In this document: positions 1-8,229 of the stretch, piece after piece | Layout of the letters: each line of letters opens with the position of its first letter | How positions within the stretch are numbered: the stretch's first letter is position 1 | From: Burkholderiales bacterium UBA2647 | Lineage (GTDB): Bacteria > Pseudomonadota > Gammaproteobacteria > Burkholderiales > Burkholderiaceae_E | Length of the DNA stretch: 15,923 bases | NCBI GenBank assembly: GCA_002359635.1 | Contig: DENJ01000060.1 | Span: forward strand, 1 to 15,923 | Direction of reading: 5' to 3' | Position numbers and translations under genes: made by a program | Notes under the pieces: model-generated | Told to the model about the DNA's origin: nothing | The model's database searches: none | Seen by the model: the letters and a program-made list of their open reading frames with translations, nothing else

Positions 1-129
1 GAACAAGCAAGGCTGCTTTTGCGTGCCCATGTTGAAGCGAGTCAAACACAGGTGCGGCAGATCACGCTCCATCAACTTGAACAGACGCGGCAAACACTCT
101 CTGCTAAAGAGGCAGAGTGGGTTTATTGA
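1..129 (+). CDS. C-terminal tail of an unrecognised protein (5' end outside window)
   Basis: Reading frame 1 is open from the first base to a TGA at 127-129 and gives 42 residues ending in KEAEWVY. The segment is rich in Gln, Leu, Glu, Arg and Ala with no Pro or Gly, so it would form a long amphipathic, possibly coiled-coil helix. I do not recognise the family and no motif is visible. Its strand is convergent with ppc and it is separated from ppc by a non-coding gap, so it is probably unrelated to the glycogen operon. Being this short, it could also be chance read-through of a non-coding stretch. Confidence 0.45.
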   Translation, partial: EQARLLLRAHVEASQTQVRQITLHQLEQTRQTLSAKEAEWVY

Positions 130-387
130 TCATCTAAGCCATGGAGGCAGTTGAAACCCATACACCAGGTACGCGTAGTGTGGCTCACAACAAGATTGAT
201 TGTAGGGTAGATATAAAGCGTGAACCTGACCCTAAGGGAGTTTGAGTGCATCTTGTCTTGTCTGGAAAATTTCTGCCCTATAACATACAAGGCGTGGAAC
301 ACGTTCTTGAATAGATGCTGCAGATGACTGCGCCGCCTATGGTGTGAACAGCCGGGCAACAATCACACCACCATCTTGAGACCCGAG
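130..387. other. Convergent intergenic region between the upstream gene and ppc
   Basis: This 258-nt gap lies between two converging reading frames. I see no tRNA fold, no coding pattern and no classical GC-stem plus T-run terminator on either strand. The only structure noted is the inverted repeat at 340-370 near the ppc end. A 79-codon minus-strand frame here is Arg/His rich, has no recognisable motif and is not supported as a gene. Confidence 0.5.
340..370 (-). repeat. Inverted repeat 17 nt downstream of the ppc stop codon
   Basis: The arms TGGTGTGA (340-347) and TCACACCA (363-370) are perfectly complementary over 8 bp and enclose a 15-nt loop. Placed just past the ppc stop, the hairpin could protect the 3' end of the ppc transcript or help end it. 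There is no T tract after it on the minus strand, so a standard intrinsic terminator is not supported. Confidence 0.4.
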
Positions 388-3183
388 CTACCCGGAGTTT
401 CTCAATCCAGCGGCAATTCCGTTGATGGAAATTTGAATCGCAGTCTGAATGCGAAGAGCCTCTTTATTGCTCTTCGTAGCAGCACCGCGATATCGCCGCA
501 GCAACTCGACTTGAAGGTAACTCAGCGGGTCTAGGTAGGGAAAGCGATACTCAATGGATTGTTTAAGTGCAGGCTCAGTGCTCAGTCGTTCTTCCGTGCT
601 AAGAATCATATTGAGCGCTTGATGGGCTTGATCCCACTCCAGACGTATCAATCGCTCAATCCGACGCGCTAGGGCCCGATCTTCAACGAGCTCAGCATAT
701 GCGCTCGCAAGTATTTGGTCGCTTTTGGCTAAGACCATATCCATATTTGAAATGAGCGTTTGAAAAAACGGCCATTCTCGGTTCATCGCCTGGAGCGTTT
801 TTAACTGCTGATCGGCAGGTCCTTGCGCCAAATACGCTTTGACAGCACTACCAAACCCTGCCCATGCTGGAAGGCTTACACGGCACTGACCCCAGCTGAA
901 ACTCCATGGAATCGCTCGAAGTGCCTCAATTGACCATGTCTTAAGGTCTGCTTGGGGGCGCATCGGCGGCCGTGACCCTATGTTCAGTTCGGCGATTTCC
1001 CGAAGAGGAGTCGCCTGGAAAAAGTATTCAGCAAAGCCGCTTGTTTCATAAACGAGTTTCCGATAAGCAGCGAAGCTAGCCTCTGAAAGAAAGGCCGCGG
1101 CGTCTAGAAATCGCTTGGTTACTTTTCTTCGATTCTGGATGAGGCTAGCCTCGAGCGTGGCGCTCAGGATTGCTTCTAAATGATGGCGGCCAACTTCCGG
1201 ATTTGCATATTTTGAGGCAATCACCTCGCCTTGCTCGGTGAGGCGTAGCTGTGCGTTGATCGTGTCAGGCGGCTGGGCCAGGATTGCCTGGTAACTTGGG
1301 CCACCTCCACGCCCTACGGTGCCTCCTCGGCCGTGAAAGAGTCGCAAAACAAGGCCGTCGGATTTTCGAAATGGGTCAAACCATTTAGCTAATGAGACTT
1401 CAGCCCTGTAAAGCTCCCAGTTGGCCGTGAAGTAACTCCCGTCTTTATTACTGTCGCTGTAACCAAGCATAACGTCCTGTTGACCGCCGCTAGCACGAAT
1501 GAGATCAACAATGCCGGCAATTGCGTAAAACCCTTGCATTACAGATGTGCTGGCCCGAAGGTCCGCGATTGTTTCAAACAAGGGCGAAACGATAAGCTCC
1601 GTGCTTGCGCCAGGTTCGCCAAGCAGGCCATGAAAAAGTCCAGCCTCCTTTTGTAGGACCAACACTTCGAGTAAATCGCTTACTGATTCTGTGTGTGAAA
1701 TGATGCTATGACGAATCGAAGCAACACCAAATTTGCGACGAGCCGCACGAGCCGAATCGAAGACAGAGAGTTCAGCATGGGTTGTTTCTCCGTATTGATG
1801 GTGAGGCAGACGTAACAAACGTGGGTCCTGAAGCTGCTTGACCAACAGAGCGCACTTACCATCCTCGGGAAGCGCAGCGTAATCATTGCAAATGCGCGCA
1901 ACGCTAAGTAGTTCGGCTACTGCGACTTCATGCTTATCTGAGCTTTGCCGCAGATCAAGCGTTGCAAGATGAAATCCAAAGACCTCCACTGCCCGACATA
2001 AGTGATTTAGCCGACCCCGAGCGATTGCCCCAGATCGATGACGAATGAGGGAATCTCTTATGATATTTAGATCGGTCAAGAATGAATCATAATCGTTATA
2101 GGCGACGGTTGAATCTGCCAAAAGCTGTGAATGATCTTCATCGGTGAGTGTCTTCAAAGTGGCTGCAAGTCGCGCGTGAATAGCGATAAGCGCTCGTCGA
2201 TAATGCTCATCTTCACGATGTGGGTTCCGGTCATCGGCGGCGTTTGCGAGGGCTTTTAGTGCCTCGCTTGCGGGAGCAAGCGATTCAGCCATTGAAAAGG
2301 AAGATCCTAAGATGCGAACCTCACCAAGATAGTGTTTCAGCGCGACTTCGGCCTGCCGTTGAAGCGCGTGCATTAGCGTTTTTGCGTTCACGTTTGGGTT
2401 GCCGTCCCGGTCACCACCGATCCAGTGGCCCATCACAAAAAAAGGAGGGATGGAAGCGCCTGGCAAATATTTTTCTAGGGCTTGATAAATTTTAGGAATG
2501 TTATTCAGAAAAGTTAACGGATAAAAACTTAATGCGTTAGCAACTTCGTCCGCGACGGTTAATCGAGCGTTTCGTAGCATGCGCGTTTGCCACAGCTGTG
2601 TCATACAGGCCAGTAATTCCCGCTCGTTTTCATCGATTTCAGCCTCGGATGAAGCAAGGTTTCGCTGCCAGAGTAGCGCTGATATACGGCGCTCAGTTTG
2701 CATAATGCTCTGCCGCTGAACCTCGGTGGGGTGTGCTGTGAGAACTGGAGAAATCATCGCCTTTGCAAGCAGGTGCTCGATCTGATGTGGACCGATGCCA
2801 GCCTTTGCCAAGCGCTTAAAGCTTGCATCCAAGCTGCCCACCACCGACTTTCCAGAGCTAGTCAATTGCAAGCGCGAGCGCAATTGCTGATGATCTTCAG
2901 CAATGTTGGTTAGATGTGTGAAATAGCTGAACGCTCGAATCACAACCACGGTTTGGTCCGCACTTAATCTTTTTAGGATTGCTTTTAGCGTGCGGCCTGA
3001 TCGTGAATCGCGGCCTTGGCGATTTGCGACTGAAAGCTTTCTTATACCTTCAATCAGCTCGAAGGTTTCCTCGCCTTCGTGGTGCCTGATGACTTTTCCC
3101 AGCATTTTCCCAAGAAAGCGAATATCTTGAGTGAAGCTCTGCGATGATGGATGCGCTTTACTTGGATTCTTGCGAACTAGCAT
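388..3183 (-). CDS. ppc: Phosphoenolpyruvate carboxylase
   Basis: PEPC makes oxaloacetate from phosphoenolpyruvate and bicarbonate, refilling the TCA cycle in the cytoplasm. Family signatures run the full length of the 931-residue product: LTAHPTE around residues 148-154 with catalytic His151, GGDRDGNP near 256-263, GYSDSNKDG near 574-582, FHGRGGTVGRGGGP near 616-629, and the closing GIAAGLRNSG. The Asn third from the end, part of the aspartate inhibitor site in E. coli PEPC, is present. The frame stays open another 101 codons upstream, but that part is not PEPC-like and reaches into the divergent control region. I place the start at the ATG at 3183, with GAGAGG at 3196-3201 about 12 nt upstream; the ATG at 3195 is the alternative. 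The family is usually activated by acetyl-CoA and inhibited by aspartate. It is transcribed away from glk and the glycogen operon. Confidence 0.96.
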   Translation of the reverse strand: MLVRKNPSKAHPSSQSFTQDIRFLGKMLGKVIRHHEGEETFELIEGIRKLSVANRQGRDSRSGRTLKAILKRLSADQTVVVIRAFSYFTHLTNIAEDHQQLRSRLQLTSSGKSVVGSLDASFKRLAKAGIGPHQIEHLLAKAMISPVLTAHPTEVQRQSIMQTERRISALLWQRNLASSEAEIDENERELLACMTQLWQTRMLRNARLTVADEVANALSFYPLTFLNNIPKIYQALEKYLPGASIPPFFVMGHWIGGDRDGNPNVNAKTLMHALQRQAEVALKHYLGEVRILGSSFSMAESLAPASEALKALANAADDRNPHREDEHYRRALIAIHARLAATLKTLTDEDHSQLLADSTVAYNDYDSFLTDLNIIRDSLIRHRSGAIARGRLNHLCRAVEVFGFHLATLDLRQSSDKHEVAVAELLSVARICNDYAALPEDGKCALLVKQLQDPRLLRLPHHQYGETTHAELSVFDSARAARRKFGVASIRHSIISHTESVSDLLEVLVLQKEAGLFHGLLGEPGASTELIVSPLFETIADLRASTSVMQGFYAIAGIVDLIRASGGQQDVMLGYSDSNKDGSYFTANWELYRAEVSLAKWFDPFRKSDGLVLRLFHGRGGTVGRGGGPSYQAILAQPPDTINAQLRLTEQGEVIASKYANPEVGRHHLEAILSATLEASLIQNRRKVTKRFLDAAAFLSEASFAAYRKLVYETSGFAEYFFQATPLREIAELNIGSRPPMRPQADLKTWSIEALRAIPWSFSWGQCRVSLPAWAGFGSAVKAYLAQGPADQQLKTLQAMNREWPFFQTLISNMDMVLAKSDQILASAYAELVEDRALARRIERLIRLEWDQAHQALNMILSTEERLSTEPALKQSIEYRFPYLDPLSYLQVELLRRYRGAATKSNKEALRIQTAIQISINGIAAGLRNSG

Positions 3184-3277
3184 TTTCTCGTCCATCCTCT
3201 CAGGTGGCATGCACTTGTTAGGTGCATGATAAGACGCAGCACGCTTTGACAGCGACTCGTCTCGATGACTAGCAAAA

Positions 3278-3298
3278 ATCATACCTATGGCGGGCCAT
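3278..3298 (-). promoter_or_regulatory. Candidate ppc -10 box with adjoining palindrome
   Basis: On the minus strand TATGAT (3283-3278) matches the -10 consensus at 5 of 6 positions. Just upstream of it lies a palindrome, ATGGC-GG-GCCAT (3287-3298), where an operator in the promoter spacer might sit. The matching -35 position (about 3301-3306) reads AAGGCT, which is poor, and the palindrome arms are only 5 bp, so this is tentative. Confidence 0.22.
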
Positions 3299-3498
3299 GA
3301 AGCCTTGCCGTCCAAGCAAGAGCCTATAGCTTCATGAATTTGAACCGAAGAAATCGTTGGCTTACGGATGAACAGCCCTCCCGCTCTTATTGTTTTTTGA
3401 GTTGCTCGGAGGATGATCGTGAAGTACATTGAAGCGATCCGCAGGATCTGCGAGAAGTGTTTGTTGTGCTGACATGGATCTTGCAACGACTCGAAGAC

Positions 3499-3503
3499 AG
3501 GGG
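3499..3503 (+). promoter_or_regulatory. Ribosome binding site of glk
   Basis: AGGGG lies 6 nt before the ATG at 3510. It decides the start against upstream in-frame ATGs at 3429 and 3474, which would add up to 27 residues that do not look like glucokinase. Confidence 0.65.
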
Positions 3504-3509
3504 TTGACG

Positions 3510-4523
3510 ATGTATCGCGCTAAAGCGCCATGTTCCTCGGACCGACCCGGATGGCCGCGTTTGATCGGTGACATCGGTGGCACGAACATCCGCTTTGCTT
3601 GGCTCGAGCAGGCCGGCGAAGCATTCGGTCATGTCCGGGTTCTGGCAAGTGAAGCGTTCGTTGGGCCGGCCCATGCCATCGGTCACTATCTTGCGCAAAC
3701 GGGATTGCCACGCCCGGATTGTGTTGCGCTGGGTCTGGCGAGTCCCGTGAGGGGCGATGCAGTGACGATGACAAATCTTGCTTGGAAGTTCTCGGTTGAA
3801 GGTCTTCGTGCCGAGTTTGGCCTGCAGCACCTGCTTGTCGTTAACGACTTCGCTGCGCTCGCCCTAGCTATCCCGACGCTCTCTTCTGATCGATTACGCA
3901 GCATTGGTCCGCGGGAATCGGCAAGGCATGGGCCGATCGGATTACTGGGTGCGGGTACTGGGTTAGGCGTTTCAGGCCTGCTACCTGTGCCAGGACAGCC
4001 CGGGCGCTGGGTGCCTGTGATGGGTGAGGGTGGTCATGTAACCTTAGCCGCCGAGAGTGAGCTTGAGTTTGCGATTATTCAATTCATTAAGCGTCGCCAT
4101 GATCATGTTTCCGCTGAAAGAGTGCTTTCGGGCGTAGGGCTCGTTGAGCTTTACGATGCTTTGAATCATGCGGAGGGTCAGAAAGGTCAAGCTTCAATAA
4201 GTGCTGCCGAAATCATGGAATGGGGTGTACGTCAGCCGAGCAGTGCCGCGCGTCGTGTGCTTGAGTTGTTTTGTGGCTGGCTCGGTTCAGTGGCGGGTAA
4301 TGTCGCTTTAACGCTTGGTGCGCATGGCGGTGTTTACATTGGCGGAGGTATTGCACCCCGCATGCGCGAGGTATTGATCCAATCGAGCTTCAGGCAGCGA
4401 TTCGTTGACAAAGGGCGTTTTCGAACCTACCTGGAAGGAGTTCCAACTTGGCTGATCGACTCAGTGGACTGGCCCACCTTGAATGGGGCTGCGCTAGCGC
4501 TTGAATGGTCATGCGAATCGTGA
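3510..4523 (+). CDS. glk: Glucokinase (group A, ROK-unrelated)
   Basis: This cytoplasmic enzyme phosphorylates free glucose with ATP to glucose-6-phosphate. The 337-residue product has the hexokinase-fold motifs in order: phosphate-1 loop GDIGGTN at 20-26, NDF at 112-114 with catalytic Asp113 (E. coli Asp100), phosphate-2 loop LGAGTGLG at 146-153, GEGGH at 172-176, SAERVLSGVGL at 201-211, and the adenosine motif YIGGGIAPR at 276-284. Length and motifs match the E. coli Glk class, and the ROK-type Cys-rich zinc motif is absent. It is the first gene of the operon, and its end overlaps the start of the next gene, so the two are probably translated together. Here it would trap glucose released by the neighbouring alpha-glucosidase as well as glucose brought in from outside. 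Confidence 0.95.
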   Translation: MYRAKAPCSSDRPGWPRLIGDIGGTNIRFAWLEQAGEAFGHVRVLASEAFVGPAHAIGHYLAQTGLPRPDCVALGLASPVRGDAVTMTNLAWKFSVEGLRAEFGLQHLLVVNDFAALALAIPTLSSDRLRSIGPRESARHGPIGLLGAGTGLGVSGLLPVPGQPGRWVPVMGEGGHVTLAAESELEFAIIQFIKRRHDHVSAERVLSGVGLVELYDALNHAEGQKGQASISAAEIMEWGVRQPSSAARRVLELFCGWLGSVAGNVALTLGAHGGVYIGGGIAPRMREVLIQSSFRQRFVDKGRFRTYLEGVPTWLIDSVDWPTLNGAALALEWSCES

Positions 4524-6241
4524 GCACAGGCCTTGGGCGGGGCGACGACAAAGCCTTGGCGAAGACACTGCCGCAAGAGCCCTTGATCCCTTGGTGGCGC
4601 GGCGGCGTGATTTATCAGATCTATCCACGCTCATTTGCTGACAGTAACGCTGATGGCATCGGTGATTTAAGAGGCATTACCGGCCGGCTTGAATACCTTG
4701 CCGACCTAGGGATTGATGCGATTTGGGTGTCGCCCTTTTTTAAAAGTCCGATGAAGGACTTTGGTTATGACGTGAGTGACTACTGCGATGTTGACCCGCA
4801 ATTCGGTACCTTGCACGATGCCAGACGATTAATCAAGACCGCTCACCAACTCGGCTTGAAGGTGATGATCGATCAGGTTCTTTCGCACAGTTCGGATCAG
4901 CATCCCTGGTTTGTTGAGAGCAGGCGAAGCCGCAGCAATCCGAAATCCGATTGGTATGTTTGGGCTGATGCAAAAGCCGATGGCTCGCCACCCAATAATT
5001 GGCTATCGATTTTTGGGGGTAGCGCCTGGCAATGGGATACCCGCCGGGGTCAGTACTATTTCCATAATTTTTTAAGTTCGCAACCCGACTTGAACTTTCA
5101 TCATGAGCCGGTGCGTGAGGCCATTTTGCAAGTGGTTCGATTCTGGCTCGATCTGGGAGTTGATGGCTTTCGATTAGATACCACTAACTTTTATTTCCAT
5201 GATCAACAGCTTCGCGATAACCCCCCTAGAGATCGCCATGGAAACGTAGCAGACATGAGCGTCGGTGATTTCAACCCTTATATGTTTCAGATGCATTGTT
5301 TTGATAAGAGTCGCCCCGAAAACCTTGATTTTCTTCGTGCCTTGAGAAGTTTGCTGGATAGTTACCCAGATCGCGCCATGGTGGGTGAGATCGGCGATGA
5401 CGATGGCTTGGCGCGGATGGCGCAATATACGGCGGGCGAAGACAAACTGCATATGGCCTACAGCTTTGATCTGCTTGGTCTTGCGCATGACGCCTCCTTT
5501 CTGCACCAGACGATGGATCGATTCGAGTCGATCGTCGGCGATGGTTGGCCAAGTTGGGCTCTGGGCAATCATGATGTGATGCGGGTGGCCAGCCGCTGGG
5601 GATGTGCAGAACTTCCCGCCAAGCAGCGATTGGCTAAACTTCGGTTGATTGCGGCGCTGCAACTATGTTTGCGTGGCACGCCTTGCATTTATCAGGGCGA
5701 TGAACTCGGACTGCCCGAGGCTGACCTCAGCTTCGAAGACCTGAAAGACCCCTATGGGATCGCGATGTGGCCTCAGTTTAAGGGCCGAGATGGCTGTCGT
5801 ACCCCAATGCCTTGGGATAGTGAAAGCGACGATCTTGGATTTGGAAGTGCAGGGCAGAAGCCCTGGCTGCCTTGGTGCGCTAGTCATCGCTTGCTTGCTG
5901 TGAATCGTCAGCTTGGAAATTCTCAATCCTTGTTATATTTTTACCGATCCCTATTTGCCTGGCGAAAGCGTATGCCCGCGCTGCAGATTGGCGCCATGCG
6001 ATTATGTGCCAAACATCGAGAGTGTTTTTCATTTTATCGGCAAAGTAACACGCAAACATTGCTTTGTATTTTTAATCTATCACCCGAAATCATCCGTCTG
6101 CATGCTGGCGAGTTTTCCCTTTCCGAGGACGAATTCAAGCTGGCGCAGGTGATCGAATCGCCACTCAGCGGGCTCACATGCGAAGCCGGTCGTGTGAGAC
6201 TTTCCGCGTGGGGTTGCGGCGTAATCGGGTTCAGCCTGTGA
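4505..6241 (+). CDS. GH13 alpha-glucosidase, resembling subfamily 23
   Basis: A retaining alpha-glucosidase expected to release glucose from the non-reducing ends of maltose or maltodextrins, possibly with transglucosylation. From the ATG at 4505 the product has 578 residues. Visible motifs: the DSNADGIGD calcium loop at 46-54, region I DQVLSHSSDQH at 123-133, QPDLN at 193-197, region II GVDGFRLD with nucleophile Asp225 and FYFHD after it, acid/base Glu295 in MVGEIGDDDG, and NHD at 355-357 with Asp357. QPDLN with LDTTNFYFHD is the pattern I associate with GH13_23 enzymes such as Halomonas HaG and Xanthomonas XgtA. No signal peptide is evident, so it is probably cytoplasmic. The start is uncertain: ATG 4511, or GTG 4520 giving a GTGA overlap with the glk stop, are possible, and none has a clear ribosome binding site. 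An alternative activity is oligo-1,6-glucosidase or trehalose hydrolase; substrate cannot be settled from sequence. Confidence 0.9.
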   Translation: MVMRIVSTGLGRGDDKALAKTLPQEPLIPWWRGGVIYQIYPRSFADSNADGIGDLRGITGRLEYLADLGIDAIWVSPFFKSPMKDFGYDVSDYCDVDPQFGTLHDARRLIKTAHQLGLKVMIDQVLSHSSDQHPWFVESRRSRSNPKSDWYVWADAKADGSPPNNWLSIFGGSAWQWDTRRGQYYFHNFLSSQPDLNFHHEPVREAILQVVRFWLDLGVDGFRLDTTNFYFHDQQLRDNPPRDRHGNVADMSVGDFNPYMFQMHCFDKSRPENLDFLRALRSLLDSYPDRAMVGEIGDDDGLARMAQYTAGEDKLHMAYSFDLLGLAHDASFLHQTMDRFESIVGDGWPSWALGNHDVMRVASRWGCAELPAKQRLAKLRLIAALQLCLRGTPCIYQGDELGLPEADLSFEDLKDPYGIAMWPQFKGRDGCRTPMPWDSESDDLGFGSAGQKPWLPWCASHRLLAVNRQLGNSQSLLYFYRSLFAWRKRMPALQIGAMRLCAKHRECFSFYRQSNTQTLLCIFNLSPEIIRLHAGEFSLSEDEFKLAQVIESPLSGLTCEAGRVRLSAWGCGVIGFSL

Positions 6242-8229
6242 TCGAAGCAGATCGCCATCGGCTGATTTCGTCATATGATTTATGGCTATTTTCCGAGGGT
6301 AGTCATCTACGACCTTACGAGATTTTGGGCGCGCATCCTTGCGACATTGGTAATTGTCAGGGTACCCGCTTTGCCGTATGGGCACCCAATGCGCAGGCAA
6401 TTTGGGTCATCGGTGACTTTAATGAATGGGACCCACACGCTGATGCTTTAGTGAAAGAGGAGGCTAGTGGCGTCTGGCTTGGTTTTGTCCCGGGTGCCCG
6501 TCGCGGTCAGCGTTATCAGTTTCGCATACGGCAGCAGCAAGGGCAGGATGTGATCAAAGCGGATCCTTATGCTTTTTGTACTGAATTGCGTCCTGGGCAA
6601 GCGAGCGTGATAGAGGGCTTGCAGCGCCAGGGTCAAAGGGTGAGAGCAAGCGTGCCGTCGTTGCCGGCGGCAGACCTGCATGATCAGGCCGTCAGTATTT
6701 ACGAAGTCCATCTGGGTTCATGGCGAAAACAGTCACAGTGGCAATGGCTTAGCTATGAGGAATTGGCGATTGAGTTGGTGGACTACGTTGCGGATATGGG
6801 CTTTACTCATATGGAGTTGCTACCCGTGATGGAGCATCCCTACGATCCTTCTTGGGGATATCAGTCGATCGGAATTTATGCGCCAACAGCGCGCTATGGG
6901 TCGCCTGCACAGTTCGCGAAATTTGTTGAGGCAGCCCATGCCCGGGGGATTGGCGTCATTCTTGACTGGACACCCTCTCATTTTCCGAATGATGCATATG
7001 GTCTTGTGCAATTCGATGGAACCGCGCTTTATGAGCATCTTGATCCCCGTGAAGGATTCCATCCTGATTGGCACACCTTGATTTTCAATTTGGGGAGGCG
7101 TGAAGTTGCGAATTACTTGCTCGGTAATGCCTTATTCTGGATTGAGCAATACGGTGTGGACGGGCTTCGTGTGGACGCGGTGGCATCCATGCTGTACCGC
7201 GACTACAGCCGTGCTCAGGGGGCTTGGATTCCCAATCGTTGGGGAGGGAGGGAGAATCTTGAATCGATCAGTTTTTTAAAACAGCTTAACCGACGACTGC
7301 ATCAACATGCTCCCCGGGCGATTCGAATCGCCGAAGAGTCAACCGCATTCCCAAGCGTGACCACACAGCATCATGCTGTGGATCATGATGAAGGCCTTGG
7401 CTTTGACTGGAAGTGGAACATGGGATGGATGCACGATGTGCTGCGGTACTTTTCAAAAGATGCCTTGTTTCGTTCTCATCATCAGCATGATCTAACCTTT
7501 GGCATGATGTATGCCTATTCCGAGCGATTCGTACTTGCCCTATCACACGATGAAGTAGTGCATGGCAAAGCTTCGCTTTTGTCCAAAATGCCGGGAGACC
7601 CTTGGCAACGCTTCGCGAATCTGCGCTGCCTTTATGCGCTCATGTGGTCCTATCCAGGTAAGAAATTGCTTTTTATGGGTGGTGAATGGGGAAGTCCCAT
7701 GGAATGGCATCACGACGAATCTCTGCCCTGGCATCTGCTGGCCGAGGGGAGCCACCGAGGTATGAAGCGATTCGTTAGAGCATTGAATCAGCTGTATCGC
7801 GATTACCCGAGCCTTCACCGAAGCGACCATCATCCCAGTGGTTTTCGCTGGATAAGTCATGATGATCATGCAAGTTCAGTGCTTGCTTTTGTGAGAACCC
7901 AAGTACCTTGCGGACAATCTCAGGATCCGTCGATGCGCGGCGATCCTATGCTTGTGATTTGCAATTTCACTCCGGTCCCCAGGATGCGTTATCGGATTGG
8001 AACGCCTATACATGCCGATTGGCGGATTCTTTTAAACAGCGATGAGCTGAACTTTGGGGGCAGCGGTTACAGTACCCAGGAAGGCTCTCAAGGGTTTGCT
8101 CAAGGGGCTTATATAAGTCATCAAGCGATCGCCTGGCAGGGACAGAGCCACAGCATCGAGCTCGATTTACCTCCGCTCGCTGTTATTTATCTTGTGCCTT
8201 TAAGCCACGATGCTCGGGGCCTGGCATAA
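6238..8229 (+). CDS. glgB: 1,4-alpha-glucan branching enzyme
   Basis: GlgB cuts an alpha-1,4 chain and rejoins it as an alpha-1,6 branch on glycogen. From the GTG at 6238 the product has 663 residues: an N-terminal CBM48-like beta domain at about 25-120 (RFAVWAPNAQ, GDFNEWD), then a GH13 barrel. Barrel motifs are HPYDPSWGYQ near 200-209, region I DWTPSHF at 243-249, GVDGLRVDAV with nucleophile Asp313, RIAEES with acid/base Glu366, and LSHDEV with Asp438. GTG 6238 overlaps the previous stop as GTGA. A longer frame from ATG 6178 adds 20 Arg-rich residues that are not GlgB-like and would overlap the upstream gene by 64 nt. The product is shorter than E. coli GlgB (about 728 aa), mainly because it has only one N-terminal beta domain. 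Confidence 0.95.
   Translation: MIEADRHRLISSYDLWLFSEGSHLRPYEILGAHPCDIGNCQGTRFAVWAPNAQAIWVIGDFNEWDPHADALVKEEASGVWLGFVPGARRGQRYQFRIRQQQGQDVIKADPYAFCTELRPGQASVIEGLQRQGQRVRASVPSLPAADLHDQAVSIYEVHLGSWRKQSQWQWLSYEELAIELVDYVADMGFTHMELLPVMEHPYDPSWGYQSIGIYAPTARYGSPAQFAKFVEAAHARGIGVILDWTPSHFPNDAYGLVQFDGTALYEHLDPREGFHPDWHTLIFNLGRREVANYLLGNALFWIEQYGVDGLRVDAVASMLYRDYSRAQGAWIPNRWGGRENLESISFLKQLNRRLHQHAPRAIRIAEESTAFPSVTTQHHAVDHDEGLGFDWKWNMGWMHDVLRYFSKDALFRSHHQHDLTFGMMYAYSERFVLALSHDEVVHGKASLLSKMPGDPWQRFANLRCLYALMWSYPGKKLLFMGGEWGSPMEWHHDESLPWHLLAEGSHRGMKRFVRALNQLYRDYPSLHRSDHHPSGFRWISHDDHASSVLAFVRTQVPCGQSQDPSMRGDPMLVICNFTPVPRMRYRIGTPIHADWRILLNSDELNFGGSGYSTQEGSQGFAQGAYISHQAIAWQGQSHSIELDLPPLAVIYLVPLSHDARGLA

Larger units (their letters stand above)
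3184..3509. promoter_or_regulatory. Divergent ppc / glk-glg control region
   Basis: About 326 nt separate the chosen ppc and glk starts, which are divergent, so promoters for both transcripts are expected here. Frames from both flanking genes run open into this stretch, but their translations have no family similarity. I see no pair of good -35 and -10 boxes for glk. A T6 tract lies near 3393-3398. For ppc the best -10 candidate is TATGAT on the minus strand at 3278-3283, next to a small palindrome. Confidence 0.6.

Noticed and set aside
3469..3485. Sigma-54-like promoter before glk (CTGACATGGATCTTGCA)
   Set aside because: The -12 TTGCA fits, but the nearly invariant GG of the -24 element is GA, and the implied transcript start falls very close to the glk ribosome binding site.
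3184..3486. N-terminal extension of ppc by 101 codons in an open frame
   Set aside because: The translation is Arg/Ser/His rich and unlike PEPC, it runs into the glk control region, and a better placed start with a GAGAGG site exists at 3183.
5174..5662. 162-codon minus-strand reading frame inside the alpha-glucosidase gene
   Set aside because: It lies wholly opposite a motif-complete GH13 gene, has no recognisable domain and reads as a shadow of the real coding frame.
6178..6237. Upstream ATG start for glgB
   Set aside because: It would add 20 Arg-rich residues unlike GlgB and overlap the preceding gene by 64 nt; GTG 6238 gives a clean 4-nt overlap.
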